A stretch of DNA of 24,616 nt from Schlegelella_A sp036272325 (GCA_036272325.1 DATAYY010000101.1:1-24616), one strand, 5' to 3'. Positions 1-8,914 are shown, numbered from the stretch's first letter. Notes: generated from the sequence alone by a model not told the origin. A program made the numbers and translations.

Positions 1-25
1 CGCCCCTTTTTTCAAGGACTCCGCC

Positions 26-1339
26 ATGACCCCGTCCGACGTCAAAGCCACTCTCACCTTCTCGGACGGCAGCCCGAGCATGGAGCTGCCGCTCTACAAG
101 GGCTCGATCGGTCCGGACGTGATCGACATCCGCAAGCTCTACGCGCAGACCGGCAAGTTCACCTACGACCCGGGCTTTCTCTCGACGGCCTCGTGCAACT
201 CGACGATCACCTACATCGACGGCGACAAGGGCGAGCTGCTCTATCGCGGCTATCCGATCGAGCAGCTGGCCACCAGTTGCGACTACCTCGAGACCTGTTA
301 TCTGCTGCTGAACGGCGAACGGCCCACGCAGTCGCAGAAGGACGAGTTCACGCACCTCGTCACGCATCACACGATGATCAACGAGCAGATGCAGTTCTTC
401 CTGCGCGGCTTTCGCCGCGACGCGCATCCGATGGCGATCCTCACCGGGCTCGTCGGCGCGCTCTCGGCCTTCTATCACGACTCCACCGACATCAACAACG
501 CGCAGCATCGCGAGATCTCGGCGATCCGCCTGATCGCCAAGATGCCGACGCTGGTGGCGATGGCCTACAAGTACACCATCGGCCAGCCCTACATCTACCC
601 GAAGAACGACCTTTCGTACGCCGGCAACTTCATGCGCATGATGTTCGCCACGCCGTGCGAGGACTATGCGCCCAACGAGGTGCTGGTGCGGGCGATGGAC
701 CGCATCTTCATCCTTCACGCCGATCACGAGCAGAACGCTTCGACGTCGACGGTTCGCCTGTGCGGCTCGTCAGGGACGAATCCGTTCGCGGCGATCGCCG
801 CCGGCGTCGCTTGCCTCTGGGGGCCGGCGCACGGCGGCGCCAACGAGGCGGCGCTCAACATGCTCGAGGACGTGCAGCGGATGGGCGGCGTCGAAAAGAT
901 CGGCGAGTTCGTGAAGCAGGTCAAGGACAAGAACTCGGGCATCAAGCTGATGGGCTTCGGCCACCGGGTCTACAAGAATTACGACCCGCGCGCCAAGCTG
1001 ATGCGCGAGACCTGCCACGAGGTGCTCGACGCGCTCGGCCTGCACGACGATCCGATCTTCAAGCTCGCGATGTCGCTCGAGAAGATCGCGCTCGAGGACG
1101 AGTACTTCGTCGCCCGCAAGCTCTACCCGAACGTCGACTTCTATTCGGGAATCGTGCAGCGTGCGATCGGCATCCCGGTCACCCTGTTTACGGCGATCTT
1201 CGCGCTGGCGCGCACCGTCGGCTGGATCGCGCAGCTCAACGAGATGATCGGCGACCCGGAGTACAAGATCGGCCGGCCGCGCCAGCTCTACACCGGGGCG
1301 ACGCCGCGCCAGGTACGGGCGATCGCCCAGCGCGGCTGA
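26..1339 (+). CDS. gltA: Citrate synthase (type II)
   Basis: Condenses oxaloacetate and acetyl-CoA to citrate, the entry step of the TCA cycle, in the cytoplasm. The 437-residue product has the usual length for the hexameric bacterial enzyme. The three catalytic residues are visible: His269 in the motif PAHGGANEA, His313 in GFGHRVYKNYDPRA and Asp371 in VDFYSGIV. The N-terminal half carries the conserved stretch GFLSTASCNSTITYIDGDKG. The ATG at 26 is preceded by an AAGGA ribosome binding site at 14-18. It is followed by leuC after 147 bases in which I see no convincing terminator. Identity is clear; the upstream neighbours are outside the window. Confidence 0.97.
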   Translation: MTPSDVKATLTFSDGSPSMELPLYKGSIGPDVIDIRKLYAQTGKFTYDPGFLSTASCNSTITYIDGDKGELLYRGYPIEQLATSCDYLETCYLLLNGERPTQSQKDEFTHLVTHHTMINEQMQFFLRGFRRDAHPMAILTGLVGALSAFYHDSTDINNAQHREISAIRLIAKMPTLVAMAYKYTIGQPYIYPKNDLSYAGNFMRMMFATPCEDYAPNEVLVRAMDRIFILHADHEQNASTSTVRLCGSSGTNPFAAIAAGVACLWGPAHGGANEAALNMLEDVQRMGGVEKIGEFVKQVKDKNSGIKLMGFGHRVYKNYDPRAKLMRETCHEVLDALGLHDDPIFKLAMSLEKIALEDEYFVARKLYPNVDFYSGIVQRAIGIPVTLFTAIFALARTVGWIAQLNEMIGDPEYKIGRPRQLYTGATPRQVRAIAQRG

Positions 1340-1473
1340 AGGACGGACTTTCTCGTTCCTCCTTCTCGATCGCCGTCGGGCGAACGGGAAGACGCCGCGT
1401 CCTGCTGGACACCCCGGTCCTTTCATGGAGATGGCGGGAACGTGCCGTGCCCGTCGGCTTTGTGCAGCGCACC

Positions 1474-1479
1474 TAGAAT
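1474..1479 (+). promoter_or_regulatory. Possible -10 box for leuC
   Basis: The hexamer TAGAAT stands out in GC-rich sequence and ends only 7 bases before the GTG start of leuC. No good -35 box is visible at the right distance and there is no Shine-Dalgarno sequence before the GTG. If the box is real the leuC message would start at or very near its start codon (leaderless). This is inference from one hexamer. Confidence 0.3.
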
Positions 1480-1486
1480 CGTTCTC

Positions 1487-2899
1487 GTGACCAACCGAAC
1501 CCTCTACGACAAGATCTGGGACGAGCACGTCGTCCATTCGGAGAGCGATGGCACTGCGATCCTCTTCATCGACCGCCATCTTCTTCATGAAGTGACCAGC
1601 CCGCAGGCGTTCGAAGGGCTCGACCTCGCCGGCCGCAAGGTCTGGCGCGTCTCCGCCAACCTCGCCGTCAGCGACCACAACGTGCCGACGACCGACCGCT
1701 CGCACGGCATCGCCGATCCGATCTCGCGCCTGCAGGTCGACACCCTCGACGCCAACTGCGACCGCCACGGCATCACCCAGTTCAAGATGAACGACCTCCG
1801 CCAGGGGATCGTCCACGTGATCGGCCCGGAGCAGGGCGCGACGTTGCCGGGCACGACCGTCGTCTGCGGCGATTCGCACACCTCGACCCATGGCGCCTTC
1901 GGCGCTCTCGCGCACGGCATCGGCACGAGCGAGGTCGAGCACGTGCTGGCGACGCAGACGCTGCTCGCCCGCAAGGCGAAGAACATGCTCGTCCGCATCG
2001 ACGGCAAGCTCGGCCGCGGCTGCAGCGCCAAGGACATCGTCCTCGCGGTGATCGGCAAGATCGGGACTGCCGGCGGCACTGGGCACACGATCGAGTTCGC
2101 CGGCAGCGCGATCCGCGCGCTCACCATGGAAGGCCGGATGACCGTCTGCAACATGGCGATCGAGGCCGGCGCACGCGCCGGGCTGATCGCCGTCGACGAC
2201 ACCACGATCGCGTACCTTCGCGGCCGCCCCTACAGCCCGACCGGGATCGAGTGGGAGCACGCGGTGGCGTATTGGCGCACGCTTCGCTCCGACGCCGACG
2301 CGCACTGGGACACGGTCGTCACGCTCGACGCCGCTGACCTCCGCCCGCAGGTCACGTGGGGGACTTCGCCCGAGATGGTCGTCTCGATCGCCGACCGCGT
2401 TCCCGATCCCGACAGCGAGCGCGACCCGGGTCGGCGCGACGCGATGGAGCGGGCGTTGCGCTACATGGCGCTCGAGCCCAACGTGCCGGTGACCGACATC
2501 CGCGTCGACAAGGTCTTCATCGGCTCGTGCACGAACTCGCGCATCGAGGACCTGCGCGACGCCGCGGCCGTCGTGCGCCGGCTCGGCGGCTCGGTCGCCA
2601 GCAACGTCAAGCTGGCGATGGTCGTTCCGGGATCCGGGCTGGTGAAGGAGCAGGCCGAGCGCGAAGGGCTCGACCTCGTCTTCAAGGACGCCGGCTTCGA
2701 ATGGCGCGAGCCGGGCTGCTCGATGTGCCTGGCGATGAACGCCGACCGACTCGAGCCCGGCGAGCGCTGCGCGTCGACGAGCAATCGCAACTTCGAAGGC
2801 CGCCAGGGCGCGGGCGGGCGGACGCACCTCGTGAGCCCGGCGATGGCCGCAGCGGCGGCGATCGAAGGGCATTTCGTCGACGTCCGCCGGCTCGTCTGA
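1487..2899 (+). CDS. leuC: 3-isopropylmalate dehydratase large subunit
   Basis: With LeuD it isomerises 2-isopropylmalate to 3-isopropylmalate in leucine synthesis. It is an aconitase-family [4Fe-4S] protein. The three cluster-ligand cysteines are visible: Cys348 in GSCTNSR, and Cys411 and Cys414 in CSMC. The conserved GDSHTSTHGAFGALAHGIGT motif is also present. I chose the GTG at 1487 because the protein then begins MTNRTLYDKIWDEHVV, the family N-terminus, and is 470 residues, the usual length. The same frame is open further upstream to 1442, but those residues do not look like LeuC. There is no clear ribosome binding site before the GTG. leuD follows after 11 bases. Confidence 0.96.
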   Translation: MTNRTLYDKIWDEHVVHSESDGTAILFIDRHLLHEVTSPQAFEGLDLAGRKVWRVSANLAVSDHNVPTTDRSHGIADPISRLQVDTLDANCDRHGITQFKMNDLRQGIVHVIGPEQGATLPGTTVVCGDSHTSTHGAFGALAHGIGTSEVEHVLATQTLLARKAKNMLVRIDGKLGRGCSAKDIVLAVIGKIGTAGGTGHTIEFAGSAIRALTMEGRMTVCNMAIEAGARAGLIAVDDTTIAYLRGRPYSPTGIEWEHAVAYWRTLRSDADAHWDTVVTLDAADLRPQVTWGTSPEMVVSIADRVPDPDSERDPGRRDAMERALRYMALEPNVPVTDIRVDKVFIGSCTNSRIEDLRDAAAVVRRLGGSVASNVKLAMVVPGSGLVKEQAEREGLDLVFKDAGFEWREPGCSMCLAMNADRLEPGERCASTSNRNFEGRQGAGGRTHLVSPAMAAAAAIEGHFVDVRRLV

Positions 2900-2910
2900 A
2901 AGGAGCCGAC

Positions 2911-3558
2911 GTGGCGCCATTTCGCACCCACACCGGCCTGGTTGCGCCGATGGACCGGGAGAACGTCGACACCGACGCGATCATTCCGAAGCAGTTCCTG
3001 AAGTCGATCAAGCGGACCGGTTTCGGCGAGAACCTGTTCGACGCCTGGCGTTTTCTCGACCCGGGCGTTGCCGGCGCCGACCCGGCGACGCGGCGGCCGA
3101 ACCCAGACTTCGTCCTCAACCAGCCGCGCTTTTGCGGCGCCTCGATCCTGCTGGCGCGCAAGAACTTCGGTTGCGGCTCCTCGCGCGAGCATGCGCCATG
3201 GGCGCTGCAGCAATACGGGTTTCGCGCCCTCATCGCGCCGAGCTACGCCGACATCTTCTTCAACAACTGCTTCAAGAACGGCCTGCTGCCGATCGTGCTC
3301 CCCGAGCATCGCGTCGCGGCGCTGTTCGACGACGTCGCCGCGTTCCCGGGCTTTCGCCTGACGATCGATCTCGAGCGCCAGGTCGTGCTGACGCCTTCCG
3401 GTGATGCGATCGGCTTCGACGTCGAGCCGTTTCGCAAGGACTGCCTCCTCGGCGGCCTCGACGACATCGCGCTGACCCTGCGCCATGCCGACAAGATCCG
3501 GGCGTTCGAATCGGAGCGGCTGCTGAAGCAGCCATGGCTCGCGACCTCGATCCGCTGA
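2911..3558 (+). CDS. leuD: 3-isopropylmalate dehydratase small subunit
   Basis: Small subunit (swivel domain) of isopropylmalate isomerase, partner of LeuC. The start is the GTG at 2911, 5 bases after a strong AAGGAG ribosome binding site at 2900-2905 that directly follows the leuC stop. The product is 215 residues, normal for the family. Visible family motifs are ENVDTDAIIPKQFLK near residue 20 and ARKNFGCGSSREHAPWAL near residue 85. It lies between leuC and leuB and is surely co-transcribed with them. Some related genomes carry a small lipoprotein gene between leuC and leuD; none fits here. Confidence 0.96.
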   Translation: MAPFRTHTGLVAPMDRENVDTDAIIPKQFLKSIKRTGFGENLFDAWRFLDPGVAGADPATRRPNPDFVLNQPRFCGASILLARKNFGCGSSREHAPWALQQYGFRALIAPSYADIFFNNCFKNGLLPIVLPEHRVAALFDDVAAFPGFRLTIDLERQVVLTPSGDAIGFDVEPFRKDCLLGGLDDIALTLRHADKIRAFESERLLKQPWLATSIR

Positions 3559-3580
3559 TGCGACCCGAAGCCGCCGGCCG

Positions 3581-4675
3581 ATGAAGATCGCGATCCTCCC
3601 CGGCGACGGCATCGGAACCGAGATCGTCGCCGAGGCCGAGCGCGTCCTCGGCGCTCTCGACCTGCGCTTCGAGACCGAGCGAGGGGCCGTCGGCGGCGCC
3701 GCCTACGACAGCCATGGCCACCCGCTTCCCGACGCCACGCTGGCGTTGGCGAAGGCGGCCGACGCCGTCCTCTTCGGCGCGGTCGGCGACTGGCGATACG
3801 ACACGCTGCCGCGCGCGATGCGGCCGGAGCAGGCGATCCTCGGCCTGCGCAAGTCGCTCGGCCTGTTCGCCAACCTCCGGCCGGCGATCTGCTATCCCGA
3901 GCTCACGTCGGCGTCCAGTCTCAAGCCCGAGCTCGTTGCCGGGCTCGACATCCTGATCGTCCGCGAGCTCACCGGCGACATCTACTTCGGCCAGCCGCGC
4001 GGCCGGCGCGACGCTCCCGACGGTCCGTTCGCCGGCGCGCCCGAGGCGTTCGACACCATGCGCTACACGCGACCCGAGATCGAGCGCATCGCCCACGTCG
4101 CCTTTCGCGCCGCGCAGAAGCGCCAGCGGCGGGTGACGAGCGTCGACAAGGCGAACGTCCTCGAGACCTTCCAGTTCTGGAAGGACGTCGTCGGCGAGGT
4201 TCATCGCGACTATCCCGACGTCGCTCTCGATCACATGTACGTCGACAACGCCGCGATGCAGCTGGTGCGGGCGCCGAAGTCGTTCGACGTCGTCGTCACC
4301 GGCAACATGTTCGGCGACATCCTGTCGGACGAGGCGGCGATGCTCACCGGATCGATCGGAATGCTGCCGTCGGCGTCGCTCGACGCGAACGGCAAGGGCC
4401 TGTACGAGCCGAGCCACGGCAGCGCGCCGGACATCGCCGGCAAGGATGTCGCCAACCCGCTCGCTACAATTCTGTCCGTGGCCATGATGCTTCGCTTCTC
4501 CCTCCAGCAGCCCGAGGCCGCCGCCCGTGTCGAGCGTGCGGTGCAGGACGTCCTTTCGTCCGGGCTGAGAACTGCCGATATCTGGTCGGACGGGACGAAG
4601 CGGATCGGCACGCGGGCGATGGGCGATGCGGTGGTGGCTGCGCTCGCCGGCAAACCGATCACCACCAAGCACTAG
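3581..4675 (+). CDS. leuB: 3-isopropylmalate dehydrogenase
   Basis: Oxidatively decarboxylates 3-isopropylmalate with NAD+, the third leucine-specific step. The 364-residue product has the family length. It begins MKIAILPGDGIGTEIVAEAE, the typical N-terminus. It carries the substrate/metal-binding region around VVTGNMFGDILSDEAAML and the nucleotide-binding SHGSAPDIAGKDVANP motif. The ATG at 3581 is 22 bases after the leuD stop, with no strong Shine-Dalgarno sequence; translation may depend on coupling. An AT-rich TACAAT hexamer inside the gene at 4465-4470 could be a weak internal promoter for asd. Confidence 0.97.
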   Translation: MKIAILPGDGIGTEIVAEAERVLGALDLRFETERGAVGGAAYDSHGHPLPDATLALAKAADAVLFGAVGDWRYDTLPRAMRPEQAILGLRKSLGLFANLRPAICYPELTSASSLKPELVAGLDILIVRELTGDIYFGQPRGRRDAPDGPFAGAPEAFDTMRYTRPEIERIAHVAFRAAQKRQRRVTSVDKANVLETFQFWKDVVGEVHRDYPDVALDHMYVDNAAMQLVRAPKSFDVVVTGNMFGDILSDEAAMLTGSIGMLPSASLDANGKGLYEPSHGSAPDIAGKDVANPLATILSVAMMLRFSLQQPEAAARVERAVQDVLSSGLRTADIWSDGTKRIGTRAMGDAVVAALAGKPITTKH

Positions 4676-4686
4676 CAAGCTCCCGT

Positions 4687-4732
4687 TCGTCTCGCCCATC
4701 CGGCCGAGGCGCCGGGTCGAGGATCGAGACGA
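4687..4732 (+). other. Inverted repeat between leuB and asd
   Basis: An 8-bp perfect inverted repeat, TCGTCTCG at 4687-4694 and CGAGACGA at 4725-4732, encloses a second stem CCGGC/GCCGG at 4700-4704 and 4711-4715. In RNA this could form a stem with an internal hairpin in the 80-base leuB-asd spacer. No T-tract follows, so it is not an obvious intrinsic terminator. A role in processing or attenuation is only a guess. Confidence 0.35.
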
Positions 4733-4755
4733 CAGCGTTGAACGGGACGAACAGC

Positions 4756-5880
4756 ATGGAACGGACGGGATTGGTCGGATGGCGCGGCATGGTGGGATCC
4801 GTGCTGCTCGAGCGCATGGCGGCCGAAGGCGACTTCGACCTCATCGAGCCGATCTTCTTCAGCACCAGCGACAAGGGCGGTCGCGCGCCGGCGGTTGCGG
4901 GCAACGACGCTCGTCTGCTCGACGCCTATGACCTCGAGGCGCTGAAGCGCTGCCGGGTCGTCATCACCACCCAGGGCGGCGACTACACGAAGGACGTCCA
5001 CCCGCGGCTGCGTGCTGCGGGCTGGAACGGCTACTGGATCGACGCCGCCAAGACGCTGCGCATGCAGGACGACGCGGTGATCATCCTCGACCCGGTGAAC
5101 CGGCCGGTGATCGACGCGGCGCTCGCGCGCGGTGTCCGCGATTTCATCGGCGGCAACTGCACGGTCAGCTGCATGCTGATGGGCGTCGGCGCATTGTTCA
5201 AGGCCGACCTCGTCGAGTGGATGACGTGCACGACGTACCAGGCGGCGTCCGGCGGCGGCGCTCAGCACATGCGCGAATTGCTGAGCCAGTACGGGATGCT
5301 GCACGCCGAGGTGCGCGACCTCCTGGCCGATCCGAAGTCGGCCATCCTCGAGATCGACCGCCGCGTGATCGATCGCCAGCGCGCCATGGCGCCGGGCGAG
5401 ACCGAGCATTTCGGCGTTCCCCTCGGCGGCAGCCTGATCCCGTGGATCGACGTCGACCGCGGCGACGGCACCAGCCTCGAGGAGTGGAAGGGTGGCGCCG
5501 AGACGAACAAGATCCTGGGCCGCGGCCGGGGCGGCAAGGACCCGGTGCCGATCGATTCGACCTGCATCCGGGTCGGCGCAATGCGCTGCCACAGTCAATC
5601 TCTCACGATCAAGCTGAAGTCCGATGTGCCGCTGGCCGATATCGAGGCCATGATCGCGGCCGACAACCCATGGGCGCACGTCGTTCCGAACACGCGAGCC
5701 GCCAGCACTGCCGAGCTGACGCCGGTCGCCGTGAGCGGAACGATGCAGATCCCGGTCGGACGTCTTCGAAAGCTTGCGATGGGAGAGCGATATCTGGGTG
5801 CCTTCACGATCGGCGATCAGTTGCTCTGGGGCGCGGCCGAGCCGCTCAGGCGGATGCTGCGCATCCTGCTCGAGCGCTGA
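4756..5880 (+). CDS. asd: Aspartate-semialdehyde dehydrogenase
   Basis: Reduces aspartyl phosphate to aspartate semialdehyde with NADPH. The product feeds lysine/diaminopimelate, threonine and methionine synthesis. The N-terminus has the nucleotide-binding motif GLVGWRGMVGSVLLERM. The catalytic Cys135 sits in GGNCTVSCMLMG, and the active-site His region is the segment CIRVGAMRCHSQ. The ATG at 4756 gives 374 residues, the family length. A TTG six codons upstream (4738) is possible but adds non-conserved residues. It lies 80 bases after leuB. It supplies the precursor pathway used further on by metZ in the same window. Confidence 0.96.
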   Translation: MERTGLVGWRGMVGSVLLERMAAEGDFDLIEPIFFSTSDKGGRAPAVAGNDARLLDAYDLEALKRCRVVITTQGGDYTKDVHPRLRAAGWNGYWIDAAKTLRMQDDAVIILDPVNRPVIDAALARGVRDFIGGNCTVSCMLMGVGALFKADLVEWMTCTTYQAASGGGAQHMRELLSQYGMLHAEVRDLLADPKSAILEIDRRVIDRQRAMAPGETEHFGVPLGGSLIPWIDVDRGDGTSLEEWKGGAETNKILGRGRGGKDPVPIDSTCIRVGAMRCHSQSLTIKLKSDVPLADIEAMIAADNPWAHVVPNTRAASTAELTPVAVSGTMQIPVGRLRKLAMGERYLGAFTIGDQLLWGAAEPLRRMLRILLER

Positions 5881-5979
5881 GACGGCGCGCCGGAGGGCGA
5901 CTTACGTTGTCAGCGTGCAACAACCGCGTGCAGAAGACTCGGAAGGTGCAACTGTAAGAACGTCAGCCATTGCATGAGC

Positions 5980-6008
5980 TTGTCACCCTATCTCACTGAT
6001 GTTATGGT
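5980..6008 (+). promoter_or_regulatory. Sigma70-type promoter for fimV
   Basis: TTGTCA at 5980-5985 and TATGGT at 6003-6008 are separated by exactly 17 bases, a near-consensus sigma70 layout. Transcription would begin near 6015 and give a leader of about 170 bases before the fimV start. Inferred from sequence only. Confidence 0.55.
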
Positions 6009-6126
6009 CATTTCCGTCTTTCACCAGCTGCTGCTTTGAAGCTGCCTCAACGATCGGGAAGGCGGTTGGATCGAGATGAGCGGGCGGGACGGGAGTGCTC
6101 GCGTCGAAATGGCGGCTCGCTGATGA

Positions 6127-6163
6127 GTCCGCACCGTTCCTGCGGACCCGAGGATGGGTCCGC
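6127..6163 (+). promoter_or_regulatory. Two mutually exclusive hairpins in the fimV leader
   Basis: GTCCGCA (6127-6133) can pair with TGCGGAC (6141-6147), a 7-bp stem with a 7-base loop. The same middle segment, GCGGACCC (6142-6149), can instead pair with GGGTCCGC (6156-6163), a perfect 8-bp stem with a 6-base loop. Only one can form at a time. The second ends about 12 bases before the fimV ribosome binding site. The arrangement resembles a leader switch, but no ligand or regulator is implied by the sequence. Confidence 0.4.
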
Positions 6164-6184
6164 TTCGTCATTCCGGGAGACGCC

Positions 6185-8884
6185 TTGAAAAGAAAACTGA
6201 AGTTGCCCGGCCGCTTCGCGCTGACCAGCGTTGCCGCCGCGCTCTGCCTCGCGTCTCCTCTCGCATCGGCCCTCGGTCTCGGCCGGCTCAACGTCCAGTC
6301 CGCGCTCGGCGAAGTGCTCCGTGCCGAGATCGAAGTGACCAGCCTGACGCCGGAAGAACAGGCGAGCCTTCGCATCCGCGTCGCGCCGGCCGAGGCGTAT
6401 CGCGCTGCCAACGTCGACTACAACCCGGTCCTGCCGACCACCCGTGCCACCTTCGAGAAGCGGCCCGATGGCCGCTTGTTCGTTCGCCTGGTCAGCGACC
6501 GCGGCGTCCAGGAACCGTTCGTCGACGTCATCCTCGAGATCTCATGGGCGACCGGCCGCCTGGTGCGCGAATACACGCTGCTGTTCGATCCGCCGGCGAC
6601 GATCCGCGCCGGCGCACAGCCCGCTCCCGGAACGACGACGTCGCCGGTGATGTCGGCGGCGCCGTCGGCACCGACGCCGCTCGCGCAGTCGACGCCGGCG
6701 ATGACGAAGGCCGAGCAACGCGAAGCAGCGCGTGTCGAAGCGCGCGAGCGGCGCGCCGCTGCCCGTGCCGCGGCCGCCGAGCAGCACGCCAGCGGCGACG
6801 AAGCCGCGCCGGCATCGCGCGCTGCCGCAGCGACGACGGCGAGCGGCGAAGGCGCCGCCACGTCAGGGGATGAGGTCAACGTTCATTCGGGCGATACGCT
6901 GTCGAAGATCGCGATCCGCGTCCAGCGACCGGGGGTTTCGCTCGACCAGATGCTCGTCTCGTTGTTCCGCGCCAATCCGGATGCGTTCAGCGGCAAGAAC
7001 ATGAACCGGCTGCGAGCCGGCGTCGTCCTGTCGGTGCCGTCGGCCGAAACCGCCCAGGCGGTTGCTGCCGGCGAGGCTCGTCAGGTCATCACGGCGCAGA
7101 GCGCCGATTTCGGCGCCTACCGACAGCGTCTTGCCGAAGCGACCACCGGCGCCGCGCCCGAGGCCGAGCCGAACCGTCGCCGCAGCGGCGGCAAGGTGCA
7201 AGCCTCGGTCGAGGACAAGAAACTCGGCGCCAACGCGAGCCCGGACCAGCTGCGGTTGAGCAAGGGCGGCGCGATGCCGCCGTCCGCACCCGGCAGCGCC
7301 GAGGACCGCATGGCGTCCGAGCGCCAGCGCCAGGCCGAGGCGGCGCGGGTCGCCGAGCTCAACAAGAACCTGTCCGACCTGAATCGCGTCCGCGGCGGCG
7401 CATCGCAGGCATCCACTGCCCCGGCGACAGCGACCACCGTCACGTCGCCGGCCACCGCCGCGCCGGCAGCAGTCGCGGGCGCTCGTCCGGCGTCGTCGCC
7501 GGTCGCGGTCGTGACGCCGATGCCGACGCCGACCGCACCGCTCACGGCGCCGACGACGACGGCAGCGCCGTCGACGATGGCGCCGACGATGGTCGGCGCC
7601 GCGCCGCCATCGGCGTCGGCAGCCACGGCAGCGCCGGCGATCGCCTCGGCGTCGATGCCCGCGGCGACGGCCTCGGCGGCGATGGTCGTCGCTGCCGCTG
7701 GCAGCGCTGCGGCGCCTGCGGTCGTTTCGCGGCCGCCGACCGCCGCGAAGTCGCGACCGGTCGCGCGGCCCCCCGAGCCGGGCTTCATCGACTCGATCAC
7801 GAGCGGCAATCCGCTCTATCTCGGCGGCGGTGCGCTCGCCCTGCTGCTTCTCGGCTACGGCGCGTATCGCTACACGCAGCGATCGAAGAAGGACAGCGGC
7901 GAGACCTCGTTCCTCGAGAGCCGCCTGCAGCCCGATTCGTTCTTCGGCGCGAGCGGGGGTCAACGCATCGACACGCGCGATGCCGCCGGCAGCTCGTCGT
8001 CGATGACGTACTCGCTGTCGCAGCTCGACGCCATCGGCGACGTCGATCCGGTCGCCGAGGCCGACGTCTATCTCGCCTACGGTCGCGACCTGCAGGCCGA
8101 GGAAATCCTGAAGGAGGCGATGCGCAGCAATCCGGAGCGGCTCGCGATCAGGACCAAGCTGCTCGAGGTCTACGCCAAGCGGCGCGACATCAAGGGCTTC
8201 GAGCTCCTCGCGACGCAGCTCTTTGCGCTGACCCGCGGCGAGGGCGACGATTGGGCGAAGGCGCAGGAGCTCGGTGCGCAGATCGATCCGGACAATGCGA
8301 TGTACCGCATCGGCGGCACGCCGGGGCAGACGATGGAAGGCGGGGCTGTCGCCGAACCTCTCGGCGCGAGCACCTTGCCGCAGTCGGTGATGCCGGTGCC
8401 TTCGCAATTCGGCTCGACGATCGGCAACACGACGGCACGCGACAGCGCGTTCGACAACATCGATCTCGACCTCGACAACCCCGACATCGGGACCCCGTCG
8501 CGGCCGGCTGCGCTCGACGCCACCGAAGCGATCGCGCCGCGGCCGGCGGTGGCGCCGGCGTCGTTCAACACGACCGTGAAGATGCCGCTGGTCGCGAACG
8601 AGGCCGGCGCAGCCGAGGTCGGCCGTCGCGACGAGCCGCTGCCGTTCGATCTTTCGGGGATCTCGCTCGACCTCGATCCTGTCGAGACCGCCGACGGGCA
8701 CAACACCGCTCCAGCGGGCTTCGACGACAACGGCGACCCGCTGTCGCGCAAGCTCGAGTTGGCGGAGGAGTTCCAGCGCATCGGCGACAAGGACGGGGCC
8801 CGCGACCTTCTGCGCGAAGTGCTGGCGACCGCAAGCGGAGCGACGAAGACCAAGGCGCAGGGCATGCTCGACCGGATCACCTGA
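6185..8884 (+). CDS. fimV: FimV-like polar hub / motility protein
   Basis: Inner-membrane, peptidoglycan-binding hub protein; family members support type IV pilus assembly and polar localisation. Start is inferred as TTG at 6185, after GGGAG, because it gives an ideal signal peptide: basic MKRKLK, then a hydrophobic stretch ending in SPLASA near residue 29, then the conserved LGLGRLNVQSALGE. An upstream in-frame start at 6095 would bury the signal. Of 899 residues, the visible parts are: a conserved N-terminal domain to about 135; a LysM domain about 229-285 (VHSGDTLSKIA); an Ala/Thr/Pro-rich linker about 390-530; one membrane segment about 542-564; a TPR-like region about 624-705; and the conserved FimV C-terminal motif about 848-898. 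The low-complexity linker is normal for the family. Confidence 0.93.
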   Translation: MKRKLKLPGRFALTSVAAALCLASPLASALGLGRLNVQSALGEVLRAEIEVTSLTPEEQASLRIRVAPAEAYRAANVDYNPVLPTTRATFEKRPDGRLFVRLVSDRGVQEPFVDVILEISWATGRLVREYTLLFDPPATIRAGAQPAPGTTTSPVMSAAPSAPTPLAQSTPAMTKAEQREAARVEARERRAAARAAAAEQHASGDEAAPASRAAAATTASGEGAATSGDEVNVHSGDTLSKIAIRVQRPGVSLDQMLVSLFRANPDAFSGKNMNRLRAGVVLSVPSAETAQAVAAGEARQVITAQSADFGAYRQRLAEATTGAAPEAEPNRRRSGGKVQASVEDKKLGANASPDQLRLSKGGAMPPSAPGSAEDRMASERQRQAEAARVAELNKNLSDLNRVRGGASQASTAPATATTVTSPATAAPAAVAGARPASSPVAVVTPMPTPTAPLTAPTTTAAPSTMAPTMVGAAPPSASAATAAPAIASASMPAATASAAMVVAAAGSAAAPAVVSRPPTAAKSRPVARPPEPGFIDSITSGNPLYLGGGALALLLLGYGAYRYTQRSKKDSGETSFLESRLQPDSFFGASGGQRIDTRDAAGSSSSMTYSLSQLDAIGDVDPVAEADVYLAYGRDLQAEEILKEAMRSNPERLAIRTKLLEVYAKRRDIKGFELLATQLFALTRGEGDDWAKAQELGAQIDPDNAMYRIGGTPGQTMEGGAVAEPLGASTLPQSVMPVPSQFGSTIGNTTARDSAFDNIDLDLDNPDIGTPSRPAALDATEAIAPRPAVAPASFNTTVKMPLVANEAGAAEVGRRDEPLPFDLSGISLDLDPVETADGHNTAPAGFDDNGDPLSRKLELAEEFQRIGDKDGARDLLREVLATASGATKTKAQGMLDRIT

Positions 8885-8914
8885 CGTCCGCCGGGCGCGC
8901 GGGTCCGGTCCAGG

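Larger units (their letters stand above)
5881..6184 (+). other. asd-fimV intergenic region / fimV leader
   Basis: This 304-base gap holds no credible gene. It contains a sigma70-like promoter at 5980-6008 and, near its 3' end, two overlapping hairpins at 6127-6163 ahead of the fimV ribosome binding site at about 6175-6180. A weak hairpin GTTGT/ACAAC near 5907-5926 follows asd without a T-tract, so I see no firm terminator for asd. The first part is less GC-rich than the coding regions around it. Confidence 0.6.

Noticed and set aside
770..2920. Long open antisense frame opposite gltA and leuC.
   Set aside because: High GC at third codon positions removes stop codons from the opposite strand; the translation is Arg/Ala/Asp-rich with no family features.
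6119..6163. Hammerhead ribozyme suggested by CTGATGAGTCC followed by a stem.
   Set aside because: The conserved GAAA that must follow the second stem is missing (CCGAGG instead), and no cleavage-site stem fits around it.
7390..7740. Apparent repeats of Ala/Thr/Pro codons in fimV.
   Set aside because: This is the low-complexity linker normal for FimV, without a regular repeat unit.
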